A stretch of 64,000 nucleotides of DNA from Gigantopelta aegis (GCF_016097555.1 NW_024533022.1:29944-93943), one strand, 5' to 3'. Positions 49,600 to 63,340 are shown, counted from the first letter of the stretch. Translations and numbers: made by a program. Notes: a model not told the origin generated them from the sequence alone.

Positions 49600-51060
49600 G
49601 ACAAATTAGATTAAAAAACAACCCACGTTTATTGGTAAGTCGTGTAAACCTTTTATTTAGAAGTGAGTAAAAGATATGTAGTTCCATTTAAAAAGTATCA
49701 GTTGTAGAAAGTACTGTTGCACCAAGATCGCTCCTTCTTCCAGCAAGTTAAACAGGATGCTAAACGTGTCAGTGGAGATCCAATTGAACTTGAGCCTGCA
49801 AACTCCCATGGTCAATCCTCGGATGCTAACAATGAAACCAGTGGCAAACCATCTAAATAAAAAAAAGAACACTACCTTAGGTACGAACGTTGTCAATAAA
49901 ATATAAATTAAAAATAACATGCATTCAGAATAAAGTTTTCTTCAACAAAGAAACATTTACACTGGCCGTCTTTGGGTGTGGATATTCAAGATTATTGAAG
50001 ACACCGCGACAGCAGCAAGAACGAAAATATGCATAACATATCTCTCTAAAATAAAGTTGAGTTAAACACAGAACTTTTGTTACTTTAAAGTAGAATGATA
50101 TAGATATATGCTTTGGGTGTGATGTTTATATCTCCATAATTGTCAAAATATATTCCAGTGTGGAAGTGTATGTTCATTGTTCTCGCTCAAAGACATCCAC
50201 TACCTTTAACTGTGGTAATGCCAATTTACTTTAAAAATATTACAGATATACTTACCTCCATACATTACATAGTATCTGTGAAGAAATGTGGAGGAAGGAT
50301 GCCAGATATCAGTCTTGTAGAATGGTTATTTAAAGACACATTGGTGATCTTTGACTTTGGCTTGAAAAAGTATTACATGGAAATATATACATTTAAATTA
50401 AAAACTAAAATTAGCTGCATTTTCAAAACATGCTTTTGTATTATTCTATTTTAATTTGGTAACCAAAACTAGCACAGGATTGAACACATTAGAATAGATG
50501 CACTAATGAAACACTGTCAAAACAGTGATGATATCAGGTGTTTGTAGTAGCCAAAACCGGATTTTTACCTTTCAATAATTTCGTAGTTAGAAACAAAGAT
50601 ATATTACGAAGTGAAATGAAAACAGACTTCCACCAAAATAAATACACGACAGCAAACACATTGCATATGCAGTCATGGTATTCTAAAGAAGAAAATGTAT
50701 TTGATATGTAATTTTAATCGCAAGAAAACTTCGCTAGTCAGAAACATGTTACAATGGCTGCAAACTTTTCATTTCTCTTTTATTCCTTCTGAGTTTTTTT
50801 GAAGGGTGTATGACTGGAATTTGTTGTTTGTTTTATATATGTCTTTTGTTGCTGCTGTTGTGTTTCCTGGGTGCTTTGTTGTTAGTTTGGTTGATGGCGT
50901 TTAGCAGTGAGGTGAATATTGTATCTGAATATTCAGAAGAAAAACAATGTAAATCGGAATGACAAAACCGTATTCCATTATGAAAATTGTGTTTCTAAAC
51001 AAGGCAGTGTCGGATCCACAACCAGGTGCTCGTCCCTAGGAGACTTATATTCTCTGATGA
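49600..51060. other. Spacer without recognised features
   Basis: AT-rich. Short ORFs on both strands show no recognisable domain. Confidence 0.5.
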
Positions 51061-51064
51061 AAGT

Positions 51065-51375
51065 GGGGGCGGGACTTAGCTGAGTGGTAAAGCGCACACG
51101 TGATGCGCGGTCGATGTGGGATCGATCCCCGTCGGTGGGCCCAGTGGGCTAATTCTCATGCAAGCCAGTGCACCACGACTTCTATATCTAAAGGCGTGGT
51201 AGGTGCTATCATATCTTTGAGATAATGCATATAAAAGATCCTTTGATACTAATAGAAAATAGGTAGACGGTTTCTTTTCTAAGACTATATTTAAAAAATT
51301 AACAAATGTTTGACATCCAATAGCCAATGATTAATAAATCAATGTGCTCTAGTGGTGTCGTTACACAAAACAAAC
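51065..51375 (+). mobile_element. SINE family 1 copy, full length
   Basis: GGGGCGGGACTTAGCTGAGT head, GGGATCGATCCCCGTCGGTG, complete body, tail GTGGTGTCGTTACACAAAAC. Confidence 0.87.
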
Positions 51376-51806
51376 TTTGACAAACTATAACTGATGAAAG
51401 TTTGGTTGGTTTCATATTATGTTGTAAGGTGCACTACAAATATATATTAATAAATGCCTATGACTTGTTAACATGACATCAAGATTGTGGTATTATATGA
51501 AGGTGTTTATAGTCAGTTGGGCATTATGTGTTTTATGTTTTTCTCAAATTTGCTTCTAAAGGGTTGCATACATTTACTACAGACGTAATTCATACGCGTT
51601 AAGTTTATTACACAAAAGGCAGTGAATGTCTTACAATGACCTCAACAGTGTTTGCGTAGTAAGCTATATGAACACGCCCTACGCATTTTACAAGTGCCAA
51701 AATTACTGCCATTGATATAGATGTAAAATAATTTTATGTGTCCATTCTTCCTCGCCCATGACCGCACCAACAGCAACGCTCATGAGAAAACGTCTTTTGG
51801 CAAGGT

Positions 51807-52008
51807 AGACATTTGTTTCCATAGTTTGAAATGCAGTGATGTATCGTTAAAAAAAAGTAAATAATAAACCACATATTTCTAATGCACGTCTACGCAGGGT
51901 ATGAAGCGGTCTTAAAAATGCATTCATTTACTGAATCCCTTACAGCAGTCTTTTGTGACTACTACTGGTATTAAAAAAATAACAAAACAGCATTATCTGG
52001 TAGGCTGA
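51807..52008 (+). repeat. Direct repeat A (about 200 bp)
   Basis: From AGACATTTGTTTCCATAG through GAAATGCAGTGATGTAT and CTACGCAGGGTATGAA to CAGCATTATCTGGTAG. Repeated at 53077-53252. In the stretch between the two I see no gene; 52070-52267 is an open frame on the minus strand without a known domain. Confidence 0.7.
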
Positions 52009-53076
52009 TTCAATTATTATACACACACTTTCTCATTTGGGCCTAATTCACTAAAGGGACCATTCCAAATTACTCTACACTAAAATCCCGTGTGTGCTTA
52101 TCTGGTATTCGGATCGGGCCGCCTGTGCTCCATTTCATTTGCCGGTTTGAAATGCGACCGTCTTGATTTCCCTGAGCAGCTATCCTGTCGTGGACGAAAT
52201 AACTGACCCGCGACAAAACGTTTACAGAGACAGGAGTGCGCTGCAATAGCCTGATCTCAACGTGCACATTAAATTAATTCCAGTCCAATTCAGACCCCGA
52301 GTATCTGTCTAAAATAAGGTCACGCGCTATTTATCTTTGTGTATTGTAGCTCCTGTACCGTCTAGTATACAATTCGAAATCAGGTAATTTAAAAGCTGCT
52401 AGTATGTATAGCCTTGGTTAATATGTTGATTGAAACGCTGCGTGTCATAGTTTTAGATACATATGTTACTGTTGTCGTCTCTGTGATTTCATTTAGTGGT
52501 ATATACCCTATCACATGTAATAGTATCTAAGGGGGTCAAAGTTCGAAATGCATCCAATTTTTCCTTCCACAATTACCCCTACTATCAGAGGCGGGTCGGG
52601 GGGGGGGGGGGGTCAGGGCCCGCCCCCCCCTACATTTTGCGACAGTTATAATTTTGTTATATATTAATTTTAATTTTTTTACGATCCCCTCCAAACCTCC
52701 CCCAAAGTTCCATGTCATTGTGCCTCCCCTAAATGGATTTACTGGATCCGCCACCGACTCCCTGCCATTGGTGATCAAATGCGACAGTGTTTGATGTCAT
52801 AAAACGTTGTTTCATCTAGGGAATAATCCTTGTAATGTAATTGGAACTAGTGACAATATACCAGCCACTATTGTGCTTGAAACATGTTTGTATTACTACT
52901 AAAATAGGATGACAATTTTGATGCGGAATCAGGTTAGTCAAAGACGCTTCCCACTGTATTTGAAACGAGCAGCTGCTTGGTCCCTATTTTAGTGATTTAC
53001 TTTAAGCGGGGAGCAGTAAGTAGCACTGTGTATACTAAACAAAACGCTACGTACAGCAGTTATAGCCACACATTTT

Positions 53077-53252
53077 AGACATTTGTTTCTATATTTTGAA
53101 ATGCAGTGATGTATGGTTAAAAAAGGTAATTAATAATCTACGCAGGGTATGAACCGGCTTTAAACATGCATTCACTGAACCCCTTACAGCAGTCTTTGCT
53201 GACTACTACTGGTATACAAAAGATAACAAAACAGCATTACCTGGTAGACTAG
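53077..53252 (+). repeat. Direct repeat B
   Basis: Same order of blocks as repeat A with small deletions. Could be paired LTRs of a tiny element or two members of a dispersed family. Confidence 0.7.
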
Positions 53253-53642
53253 ATACATGAATACGACTTACGCTCGTATAGCTCAGTCTGTTACGGTCAA
53301 ACTCAAGTACGGATAATTGGGTGGGGTGGGGGTCTAGCCGCCAGGACAGGACATCCTGCAGTGTCAGTGGTTATACTCAGGATAGACATGACTGGACAGT
53401 CACAGAAAAGGGAAACATTAACATAGTTACCTTCTCTGTCCTAAAATTAGTATAGTGCACTCGTGTTGTGCCTGTTTTCCGTATACTTGTACATAAGAGA
53501 CGTCAAAGCTGATGGGGAGGGGCCAGGGGGCACTGGTTCATCAAACTCTGAATATTATGCACTGCCTCCAAAAGAAAATCTGAATATAATATATTATAAC
53601 TGACCCTCTCTCCGCTCTCAGTTGCTGTCATCTTCGTAACGC

Positions 53643-53893
53643 ATGGGGCAGTATGTAGGGCTCGCTTGATACGCGGTCGCTCTAGGATCGATCCCCGTCA
53701 GTGGGCCCATTGGGCTTTTTCTTGTTCCAGCCAGTGCACCACGACTGGTATATCAAAGGCTTTGGTATGTGTCTGTTTGGAGGTGCATATAAAAATTCGC
53801 TTCCTACTAATGGAAAAATATCGCGGGTTTCCTCTAGCGTATGATTAATAAATCAACGAATTCTAGCGGTCTCGTTAAACAAAACAAAACTTT
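53643..53893 (+). mobile_element. SINE family 1 copy, internally deleted
   Basis: GGATCGATCCCCGTCAGTGG, GTGCACCACGACTGGTATAT, and tail TCTCGTTAAACAAAACAAAA. Confidence 0.8.
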
Positions 53894-53899
53894 AACTGC

Positions 53900-55175
53900 T
53901 TATATCATATAACAACAAAGTAATTATAGGCGTTTTAGAGATGACATTTTACTTGGGAGTTGCCCGATATCCAACCTCTAGATCGAATACTTATATAGAT
54001 ACATGTATGCATGTATGCACGTATGCATGTGTATATATATTGTATATACCTACCACCCACAATACAAACCCTGTCATGTGCATGCGTACAAATCAAAATT
54101 CAAAATTCGCTCAAGATTAATGGCGCAACTAGTGGGGGGGGGGGGGGGGAGGAATTCGGTATTAATTTGATTTTTAACGGGATGCTTCCGACGCTTATAA
54201 AAATAATTTGTTTCTACGAAAGACAATAATATAATTACGTTTATTTATTTGATATTGATGTGTTTAGACTGTTGTTCAGTGTTGGTTTTGTATGTTAAAA
54301 TAACGTACATTCCAAAAATTAAATTAGCGGACTGTTTGTGAATATAACTGTGACACACGTGAAACCGCCTGGTAACAATTGTCAACGGTCGAGTCAGTTG
54401 TTTATTGTGCTGCTAAGAAGGTAAAGGTACAAGGAAGTATTAACAACAAAAACAACATGATTACCGCAAACAAACCCTGGAATGAAACATTCGCCGAACT
54501 GTTAAAATAAGTCACCACATTCTTAGCTAATGTAAACCTTTTCGCCTAACTACAAGACAAGAATAATGCTTTTTATTGATATCCCAAAACACTGTATATG
54601 TTATAGCATTATAATTACTGATTAAGGTATATATAATAAACGCATAAATAATCGAACAACGCACGGACGCACACATACACAACCCAAACAAACAAAATAA
54701 TAAGCATAAATATAATAATAGAAAAACAACGCTCAAATAAAAACAAATAAAAACCCCCAAAACAAACAAACTAAAAACACAAAACTAACACGTCTAATAA
54801 TAATAATAAACTCCGTCTTCCGGAAGAAAGCAAATTTAAAACAAAAGGAAAAAGAAAGAAAGAAAATCAACCTATTATTTCATTTTCTTACACACTCTTT
54901 GGTGAGAACATCATTCGTTATTTTTGGTAACACATACTTGTTAACACATGCACGTTTGTTAACAATATCAAGTTAAAACGACTAGCTGCTCCTAGGTGAT
55001 GACCAGGTCACCACTTAACACCATCCAATGACAAAACAGCACGATCGAAATCGATTACACTGTGACGTATAGTTAATCTGACAATTATTTGTCTGTGACG
55101 CGTAAGTTAGCTACAAACACAAGGTCTGTAAATAACTTTTAGTTAAAAAAGACGTTAACATTGGCTTAAAACCAG
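53900..55175. other. Spacer without recognised features
   Basis: Contains a G14 run at 54135 and A-rich stretches. No gene or known repeat seen. Confidence 0.5.
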
Positions 55176-55407
55176 GGTCCTGTTGTTCGAAGCCTTGGTT
55201 AGCGCTAACCCAGGGTTAAGTGCCTAACCCAGAGTTAAATTTAATCACTGATTGAAAAATGCGTTGTTTGAACGTTGATTAGCGCTAACCATGAGTTAAA
55301 TATACCCTAATCCACGGTTAAAGTTAAAGCAGCTCTGACCTAGGGGCAAATGTCTAATCAGTGATTAAAAATGGCGAATTTGATTCTGTTTGGGCATTTA
55401 CCGGTAA

Positions 55408-58158
55408 GGGTCATTCTGTGTCAAATCACCCAATGGGTTAAACCCGACCGTCTCAGATTTTTATGAAACTTGGTATTCTTGTTGATTGGGATCCCACAGC
55501 ACCAAATCCAAATTGTTAGGCAAATTGAACCAGTGGTGTGGGAGATACGGCCCCCCAAAATGGGCATGGCTGCCAAACTTTGAACCCTCATATCTCAGGA
55601 ACTACTGGCCCAATCTTCATAAAATTGGTATTGTTGGAAAGGCAATTTAACAAGGATCCCAAATCTGTTGTTCAAATTGGAGAATGTTGTAGTACACTGA
55701 CCGTTTGACCTTTGTTATGACCTTGAAATTGACCTTGTGGATCATGTGACATTGAGATGACCTTACTTGAAATTTAATCTCCCACATTTTAACTAAAAAA
55801 TATAAAAGTTTCAGAGGTGTAATCTTTTTTGTTTAGCCACAATATAGATTTAAAAAATGCATACCTGCACGGATGATTGATACAATGCATTACAATGTAC
55901 ATTTTCTACATGTATAGACCAAAAACTAATCTTTGGAGTCAAAATCCATCTGACATGTCTGAAGGAATGCCTGAAGGATATGAAAAGATGCCCAAAGGGT
56001 TAACAGGAAGTGTGGCTTCAGGCATGTCAGGTACTCCTTGAAATCCCCTGGGGAAATCCCCATTGAGCACATGGCAATTAGAAGTTTAAGACAAAGAAGT
56101 TTCTTGATCTGCATTTCTTTGACAATCTGAAGCTTTCAAGTTGGACACACTGTCAGATGTTGTAAGTATTATGTTTTCTTCATAAAACCTATTAAGTAAT
56201 TTTATCATGTCATATGGCCTTGCCAATGGTTTTGAACAAGGTTTCAATCAACTACAGTACAACCCAGTCTGAAACCAGGCTTCATCCAGTGATGTACTGC
56301 ATAATGTATTTGTACACGCAGTCTTCGGCACAGAGTGTGAACAAGGTCTACCTTGACACTGATTAACTGATTTATACTTGAAAAGTTTGACCCAAATGCC
56401 CAAGGCTTGTGGGCCTTTGGCAATGATACATGTACTCTGTTGCCATTTTAGTTTTCTGACCTGCCTAACTTTACTGAAAGGGTTTCAGGGCTAGATTTAA
56501 TATTTAGGAAAGCATTGACTTTGTCCTGCAAGGTGATTTTGTGGAAAATGTCTCGTACATTGTTCAGGATGAGATTCAGAGTTTCCACTGGGAAAATAAA
56601 CAGGCTACCTTACATCCTTTTGTGTCATACTGCAGATTGGCTGATGGAACCCTCGAACACCGTAACATTTGTGTAGTGAGTGACACTAGGGAGCACTCAA
56701 CTGTAACTGTGTATGCTTTCTTGAGTGTTGTTATTCCATACCTTCAGACTGAGTTTCCTCATGTGAAAAAGATCCATTATTTCACTGACAGCTGTGCTGG
56801 ACAGTATAAAAATAAGAACAATTTTGTTAACCTGTGCCATCATGAAGAGGACTTTGGGTTGGAAGGCGACAAGCCACGGCAAAAGTGCCTGTGATGGAAT
56901 TGGGGGGACAGTGAAGAGGTTGCTGACAAAGGCCAGTTTGCAGCGTCCCTATACAGACCCAATCCTGACCAGGGAGGCTATCATGGACTTCTGCATCAAG
57001 AGTATTCCAGGTATTCACTTTTTCAACATCACACCAGAACACATAGCAAAGCATGAGTTGGAATTACAAGGGAGGTTTCAAGTGGCTAAAACGGTCACGG
57101 TAACACAGCAATTTCACTGGTTAGTTCCAGTGTCTAAGTCCAAGATGCATGCCTACAAGCTGAGCCTGCAGAGTGACCCACCAGAACTAGTATCTGTCCA
57201 GGATTCTGAGGATGATATGACAGAGTTACCAGAGGAGTCTTCCATTGAAGCCAAGAAGCAAAAGTATGTTTGTTGTCTGTATGACAATGAGGCATGGGTT
57301 GGGCTAATTGAGGACATTTCAGAAGAGCATGGAGACTTCTTCATTCATTTCATGCACCCTCACAGACCTTCTAAGTTATTTCACTGGCCAAACGAAGAAG
57401 ACACTTGTTGGATTAGTGATGGGGACATCTTCTGTGTCATTGATACACCTTCTATTGCATCTTCTTGACGGATGTACTCTCTGAGTAAAAAGGATGATGC
57501 TAGAATTGCAAGACTATGGGGGAAGTGGGGGAAGTTGGTGACCGAATGATTATGTGACTGCTGAACTGGTGAGAAGGCAATAAAGGAAGTAGTTTGATAT
57601 CATATGATCATAGCATGTAGGCCTACAATGTATTACTCGGTGTTCAAGAGAGATGGTGATTCCTAGCATCAGGAATTGGTCGTTTGGATTTATTTCAGTA
57701 TAGCTAATCAGACGTTAATGGCAGAAAAGGTGTTATTTTCATGGACATGCAATTTTTGAATGCGTATTGCTGCTAAACAAAGAATATTACACCTCTGAAA
57801 CTTTTATATGTTTTAGTTAACATGTGGGAGATTAAATTTCAAGAAAGCTCATTTCAAGGTCACGTGATCCACAAGGTCAATTTCAGGGTCATAGCAAAGG
57901 TCAAAAGGTCAATGTACCCCAATGTGCCTTTCCAACAATACCAATTTTATGAAGATTGGCCAGTAGTTCCTGAGATATGAGGGTTGGCGGTCACGCCCAT
58001 TTTGGTCGAAAATCTCAAAATTTGGGGGGCCATATCTCCCACACCACTGGTCCGATTGGCCTAAAATTTGGAATTTGGTGCTGTGGGATCCCAATCAACA
58101 AGTATACCAAGTTTCATAAAAATCTGAGACGGTCGGGTTTAAAATATCCGAATGACCC
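55408..58158 (+). mobile_element. 2.75-kb element with about 400-bp inverted repeats
   Basis: 55408-55826 and 57788-58158 are inverted copies: GGGTCATTCTG at one end and, on the minus strand, GGGTCATTCGG at the other, followed by AACCCGACCGTCTCAGATTT, GGGATCCCACAGCACCAAAT and so on to the inner TTACACCTCTGAAACTTTTA. Encloses a conserved repeat-family ORF. The interior of the left side (55830-56520) shows no conserved coding. No target duplication identified. Confidence 0.8.
56541..57468 (+). pseudogene. Repeat-family ORF with SDxxAGQYKN and SHGKSxCDG motifs, frameshifted
   Basis: First frame 56541-56894 (MENVSYIVQDEIQSFHW, CVVSDTREHST, HYFTDSCAGQYKNKNNFVNL). It shifts near 56865 into the frame that carries ATSHGKSACDGIGGTVKRLL and runs to 57468 with an acidic end (DSEDDMTELPEESS). 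The motifs are typical of an ORF present in many copies in invertebrate genomes (family recognition, function unknown). FTDSCAGQ and CDGIGG could be parts of an RNase H-like DDE fold (inference). A few codons are missing at the shift. The N-terminus is absent. Confidence 0.68.
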
Positions 58159-59225
58159 GTAGGTCAAAATAACCGAAAACCACGAACATATCGACATCAC
58201 ACTGTAGATTTATATAATTTTACTGACACTGAATGCAGGGCGCGTTTTAGGTTGGTAAAGAAACGATTGAATACATAACAGACATAATACAACCTGCTTT
58301 AACAAGAAAAACGTATCGTAGCCATGCATTATCACCACAGTTACAGGTGGTGATAGCGTTACGATATTTTGGCTGTGGCAGTTACCTTCAAGTTGTTGGC
58401 GACACATTCGGCGTTGATAAATCCACCGTCTCTAGAACTGTTAGCAAGTTTTCATGTGCGCTATCTGAACTGCGAAATGAGTACATCAAGTGGCCAGTAA
58501 GTGACCAGCACCTTGCCGTGGTGAAGAAGGGCTTTTTTTAAATCGGAGGTTTCCCCGGTGCCATTGGTGCTGTAGATGGGACACACGTTCGTGTGCAGGC
58601 ACCATGCGACCACGAAGGTAAAAGTTATTATACAGTTGTTGTTGTTGTTATTATTACAATTTATATTTCAAACTTTCGGTGCAATCCAATTTCAATTCAA
58701 TTCACATAGTCAAATGGTGCAACAACTGCCTAAGAAAGAGAATTCTAACTATGTCATCAATTTATTCCCCTTGATGACACACATTTGAGAAGAGGCCCAT
58801 AAAGGAAACGTCTAAAATTATCTATCACTGAATGTGTAAACACAATTGTATGTGGTGGTGTTGGGAATGGAGGTGCTGTAGCTCCCTCACCGCTAGTAAT
58901 TTACACATATATGTCTATTAATAATAAACTGTCGGTCAAATGAGGAATAAATGTTAACAAGAACATACTTTGTCACAAACATTATTTATGGAATTTTCAA
59001 TAAAGCAATTACTTCTTACAATGGTCGTGGAAATAGATCACAACTTCAAAATACATAGTTAAAAAAACATACAAATAATAATTATTAGGTGGCCCCTTTT
59101 CAGGTGTATGACATTATGGTTTAAACTAATACTCCCCCCCCCCCCCCAAAAAAAAAAAACCCAAAAAAAAACAAACCCAAAAACCCATCATTGTTATTAA
59201 CTATGTAACAAGAGAGAGTGAGGGT

Positions 59226-59252
59226 GGGGGGGGGGGGGGGGGGGGGGGGGGG
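59226..59252. repeat. G-homopolymer run
   Basis: About 27 G within the HARBI1-like remnant. Confidence 0.9.
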
Positions 59253-59288
59253 AGATAAAGGGGTAAATAAAGAAAACAAGAGGGAGAG

Positions 59289-59322
59289 TTAAAGTTTGTT
59301 TTGTTTAACAACACCACTAGTG
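59289..59322 (-). mobile_element. SINE family 1 tail fragment
   Basis: GTTTGTTTTGTTTAACAACA then CCACTAG is the reverse of the family tail. It is cut off by the (AT)n(GT)n tract at 59324. Confidence 0.6.
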
Positions 59323-59323
59323 C

Positions 59324-59425
<102 letters not shown>

Positions 59426-60769
59426 ATGTGTGTATATGTATATTTTTAATTTTTTAAACAGGCAGATTCACCAACATAGTTGCCAAATGGCCAGGATCCA
59501 CCCACGACAGCCATCTATTCAGAACGTCATCAGTATGCACATACTTAGAGACAAGACCTTTCAGTTTAGATGATGGAGTTATACTAGTTTTGTTTTGGGG
59601 GTAAATTTCTTGTTAACTGTCATTTATACTTAAAACCAACTGATGAATATTTCATTCATGTTGACATGCACATGATGTGTTGGTTATGCAAATTTAAATT
59701 CAGGCGAACCGTGAAGTAGGCCTATCAAAGAAACTGTTCTTTAATGAATTGCTATAAAATATTTCTATTTCATATTTCATTATGTTTAAACTTAGGAAAA
59801 TACTGTCATTAAACTGTAAATTCAATGCATATTTAACGTACTGTAACGGAATAATTTACACAAATATAAATCATGCAACCAAACAATCGGTTGCCTAGGC
59901 AAAATCCTGTGTTCAACCGATTACAGGTTACCTAAGATTTTAAAATACTGTACCCTGGTGCTCCATGAAGTGGTTACAATATAAAAAGCATTTTGAAACA
60001 ACTTAGTTCTATACATTTATAGAAACATTTAGCTAAATGAATAATAAATAGGAATATTTTGTGGGTATGCTTGCAGCCAATATCTCATGACTCCATTCTT
60101 GCACCCAACTACACAAAAGCAAGTAAGATACAATGTCTGCCATGAAAGTTCAAGAAATGTAATTGAGAGAACCTGTGGTAGGTGAACCGCAGATCTGGAT
60201 GTTTACATAATGAAATTAGAATGAACCCCCAAAGAGTGTGCAGGATCATTGTTGCATGTGCGTTTCTTCACAACATTGCTTTAGACCACAACGAGCCTAT
60301 GTATGATGATGTCACTGAAGATGATTCCATCATGGACAATTATGTTGGACTAGAAAATGGGTAGCTTGTCCGTACACATATTGCAAACACATTTTTCTAA
60401 ACTGTTTCATAAAATTACTGTGCAATTCATATCACTTAATGATTAATTTTATCGCATTTACAGTTTGTTTGTTTAAATGTAGTTGTACAATACATACAAT
60501 ATTGCACAGTTTAAGACTAATGTCCGTTACATACTTTCATGTGTTATATGCAACAAAGATGTTTACTCCATTCAGAGAATATTAACTACTGTGAGTTTCC
60601 TGCTTGTGTAATTTTGTCAATAACAGAACACCATGGGTGATGTCACTAATTATTTTTAAATGCTACTAACTTATGTTTTTTTTAAAATCAAAGACAGGCT
60701 GGTTAATACAACAAACAATGGAACATCATCCAATTATTACACGCCCGTCTAAAGACGAATGTACAATGA

Positions 60770-61736
60770 CTACTGTTCCATGCACAAGTCAAACATGTAT
60801 TGTGGACTTTGATGTCCTTTTATAAAATTAATTTGTAGCTGCAGCTTTGTTTTTTGCAACTGGATAAGTTCTCTCTCTTCTTTTATTTTTGCCAATTCCT
60901 CTTTAAGAACAGCCATCTGCAAATTTTTAAGCTCATCTCCAGGCTGAAAAATATGTCAGTCAATATAATGTTAATAATGTATTAAAATATATTGATGACT
61001 GAACATGAAACAACTGTATTACTATATGAGTTTTATGAATTGAAAACTGATTAATTAGTCGATTTGAAAATGTAACACCTAAAATTGCTTTAAGACATGT
61101 GTGTTCAGTAATATAATTTCCATAAAATGTTCAAATGATTCAACCATTAATATGTTTTTTTTCAAAGAACATATTACATTTAAAATAAAATTACTGCTAT
61201 ACCACTTAAGGGAGGTGGCATATTTCACTGAAATGAAAAAAGTGTTTCCTATTCTAATTAGCAATGGAAGTAGCATTTTTATTTACCATTCCTGTTCTTG
61301 TTTTCCAAATGATCAACATCATTATGTTGTCCACCGGATGTCATCTGTAAAAATGAAATCATCTTCATTTATAACCAGTTATTTTTTCGTAACAGGCATG
61401 TGCTTAGATAAATTAGCAATTGTTACTCAATAAGAAAGTAATATAATAACACATTAAATTTGTTAACATTTGTTTTTATATAGATTATCACAATTGAACA
61501 ACAAGTTGCACAAATCTTAAAGTATGTTAACAAGAGAAATGTACTTATGCTGACTATGCAGCATGGGTTCTATAACAAGGAAGAATAAGATGCACAATAG
61601 GTTTTTGTGTAGGAACAAAGTGGTTATTAATATTTAATAACAAGTCGATATATATAATGAAATGTGTCATACCAAAGAATGTTTCTTTTTTCGGGGGTTT
61701 TCCATATTTTGTGACGTTTCTGGCTCCGGCTGAACC
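60770..61736 (-). pseudogene. Harbinger Myb-like partner protein, 3' exons
   Basis: Minus-strand exons read from splice signals: 61677-61736 (VQPEPETSQNMENPRKKKH), about 61288-61346 (TSGGQHNDVDHLENKNRN) and 60770-60945 (a coiled coil, LKNLQMAVLKEELAKIKEER then ELIQLQKTKLQLQ, stop at 60770). Harbinger elements carry a Myb/SANT DNA-binding protein convergent to the nuclease, often ending in such a Leu/Lys/Glu helix. The SANT domain itself was not found. Confidence 0.5.
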
Positions 61737-61739
61737 TGT

Positions 61740-62760
61740 TTTAATAATAATTATTAGAGGTTGTTATACAATGTAATATGCAATGTTTAATATTGTACAA
61801 TTCGGAAAAAATTGGTAATGTTTTATATTTTACTCAACGCAGTGAAATAATTATGATTGCTAAAAGTAGACATTTGTTTCAAATAAATGTTTCCTTTCCT
61901 TTAAAAAAAGTGTTATGTAATTCTTTTCATTGATACATGTGTTGTTAAACACCTGTGCATGTGTATGTGTATTTGTGTAGGCACATGGAGGTAGGTCGGT
62001 ACATGGTTAGCTAAAGTTTGTATTTGTGTAATGAATTAAATTGAATTGTTGAAGCCTTATTATTAGTTAATTGTCTATTACATCGGACCTGTATTTATAT
62101 TTATAGAGTTATAAAATAATGAAGCAAATTTAACACCACATTTTGCCACAACATTAGTTATTTGTATGAAGCATGTTATACATGTGATGGAATTATGTGA
62201 TTACTCATCGGGTTTCATATATTGTTAATTGATTAATAAGTAATTAAAATGTACGACGTGTTTTGGGCAAGTCAGATATGGTTACTACCTTCTGACAACC
62301 GCGTTTGAGGTTAATAATGTTTCATAACGCTAAGTCACCCTACTCTTAAATTTACGTAAGTACTCACATATGTCAAAAATATTTGATTGTTATTCATGTT
62401 ATGACTGTTTGGATGGATGGTATATAATAAATAGAAAATTGTTATGTAATTAATTAAATAGCAGTGACTGCCTGCATTTTAAATTTACAATTGGACGGTT
62501 TAACTTTGAAAACGTTACGTAATTCGTAACAAAAAAACACTTTCTCCCCATGACGTTACTAAGTGCACCATATACTAACCTCTACACATATAGCGCTTCG
62601 TAGTTGTTGAATAGACCCTAACAGTGTAGCATAAACTGAATGTAATAATTTCAAATCTATACTGTTCATAATAAGTAGGGGATATTGTAATATACACAAT
62701 ATAACAGAGCTGTATTAATATTTATTGCAGTAATAATTAATAGTAAAACATAAGCTTTCA
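61740..62760. other. Stretch without recognised features
   Basis: AT-rich. The expected right end of the Harbinger element was looked for and not seen. Confidence 0.45.
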
Positions 62761-62775
62761 TGTGGCAAGGGATTG

Positions 62776-63085
62776 ACATTAAAGATTGTAGCCAGAATAG
62801 TGAGGTAGGTTCGCAGGAGACACAGATAGACAACAGTGGTGGTGGTGCTTATCCATTTGACGTTTTCAATATTTGAGTAATAACGGTTAAAACTCCCGCG
62901 GTTCGCCAAGCGCGCACGAATCCGACGTGGCATGCTCCTGGTTAAACGTCCAATAAAATTTTGGGGATTCCTGTCCCATTCGTCTTGAAGAACGGCGCAT
63001 AATTCTGCGAAATTAGTTGGATGACGTTGACGTTCTCAGAGAAGTCGTCCGATGATGTTCCGCATGTGCTCAATGGGTGAAATGG
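62776..63085 (-). pseudogene. Tc1-like transposase C-terminus, minus strand
   Basis: Reads IEHMRNIIGRLL, stop, ERQRHPTNFAELCAVLQDEW, DRNPQNFIGRLTRSMPRRIR, ARLANRGSFNRY. Starts at the Glu of the PIEH motif. Confidence 0.72.
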
Positions 63086-63087
63086 CG

Positions 63088-63340
63088 TAGTTTAAGTCGC
63101 CCAAACATGACCTTGGCCTGCTTGTTCGCCGGACTTAAACCCAATAGAACATCTATGGGGTGGACTGGATCAGCGTGTGCGCCGGGGAATCCCCCCCCCC
63201 CCCCCCCCCCCCAGACACGTCCGCAACATCTTACAGCATGAGAGACAGAACATACCATAACGTGTTGTGCAACGTTTGATTGCTTCCATGCGTCGCCGCT
63301 GTCATCAGGTCTCGTCGTGGTCATAACCGATACTGGCATT
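63088..63340 (+). pseudogene. Tc1-like transposase C-terminus, plus strand
   Basis: HDLGLLVRRT is frame-shifted; in the matching frame WPACSPDLNPIEHLWGGLDQ, then RVRR, interrupted by a C run at 63190-63211, then MRRRCHQV. Tail-to-tail neighbour of the minus-strand piece. Confidence 0.7.

Noticed and set aside
50140..50454. 104-aa open frame
   Set aside because: No recognisable domain, no splice partners and no counterpart; likely chance.
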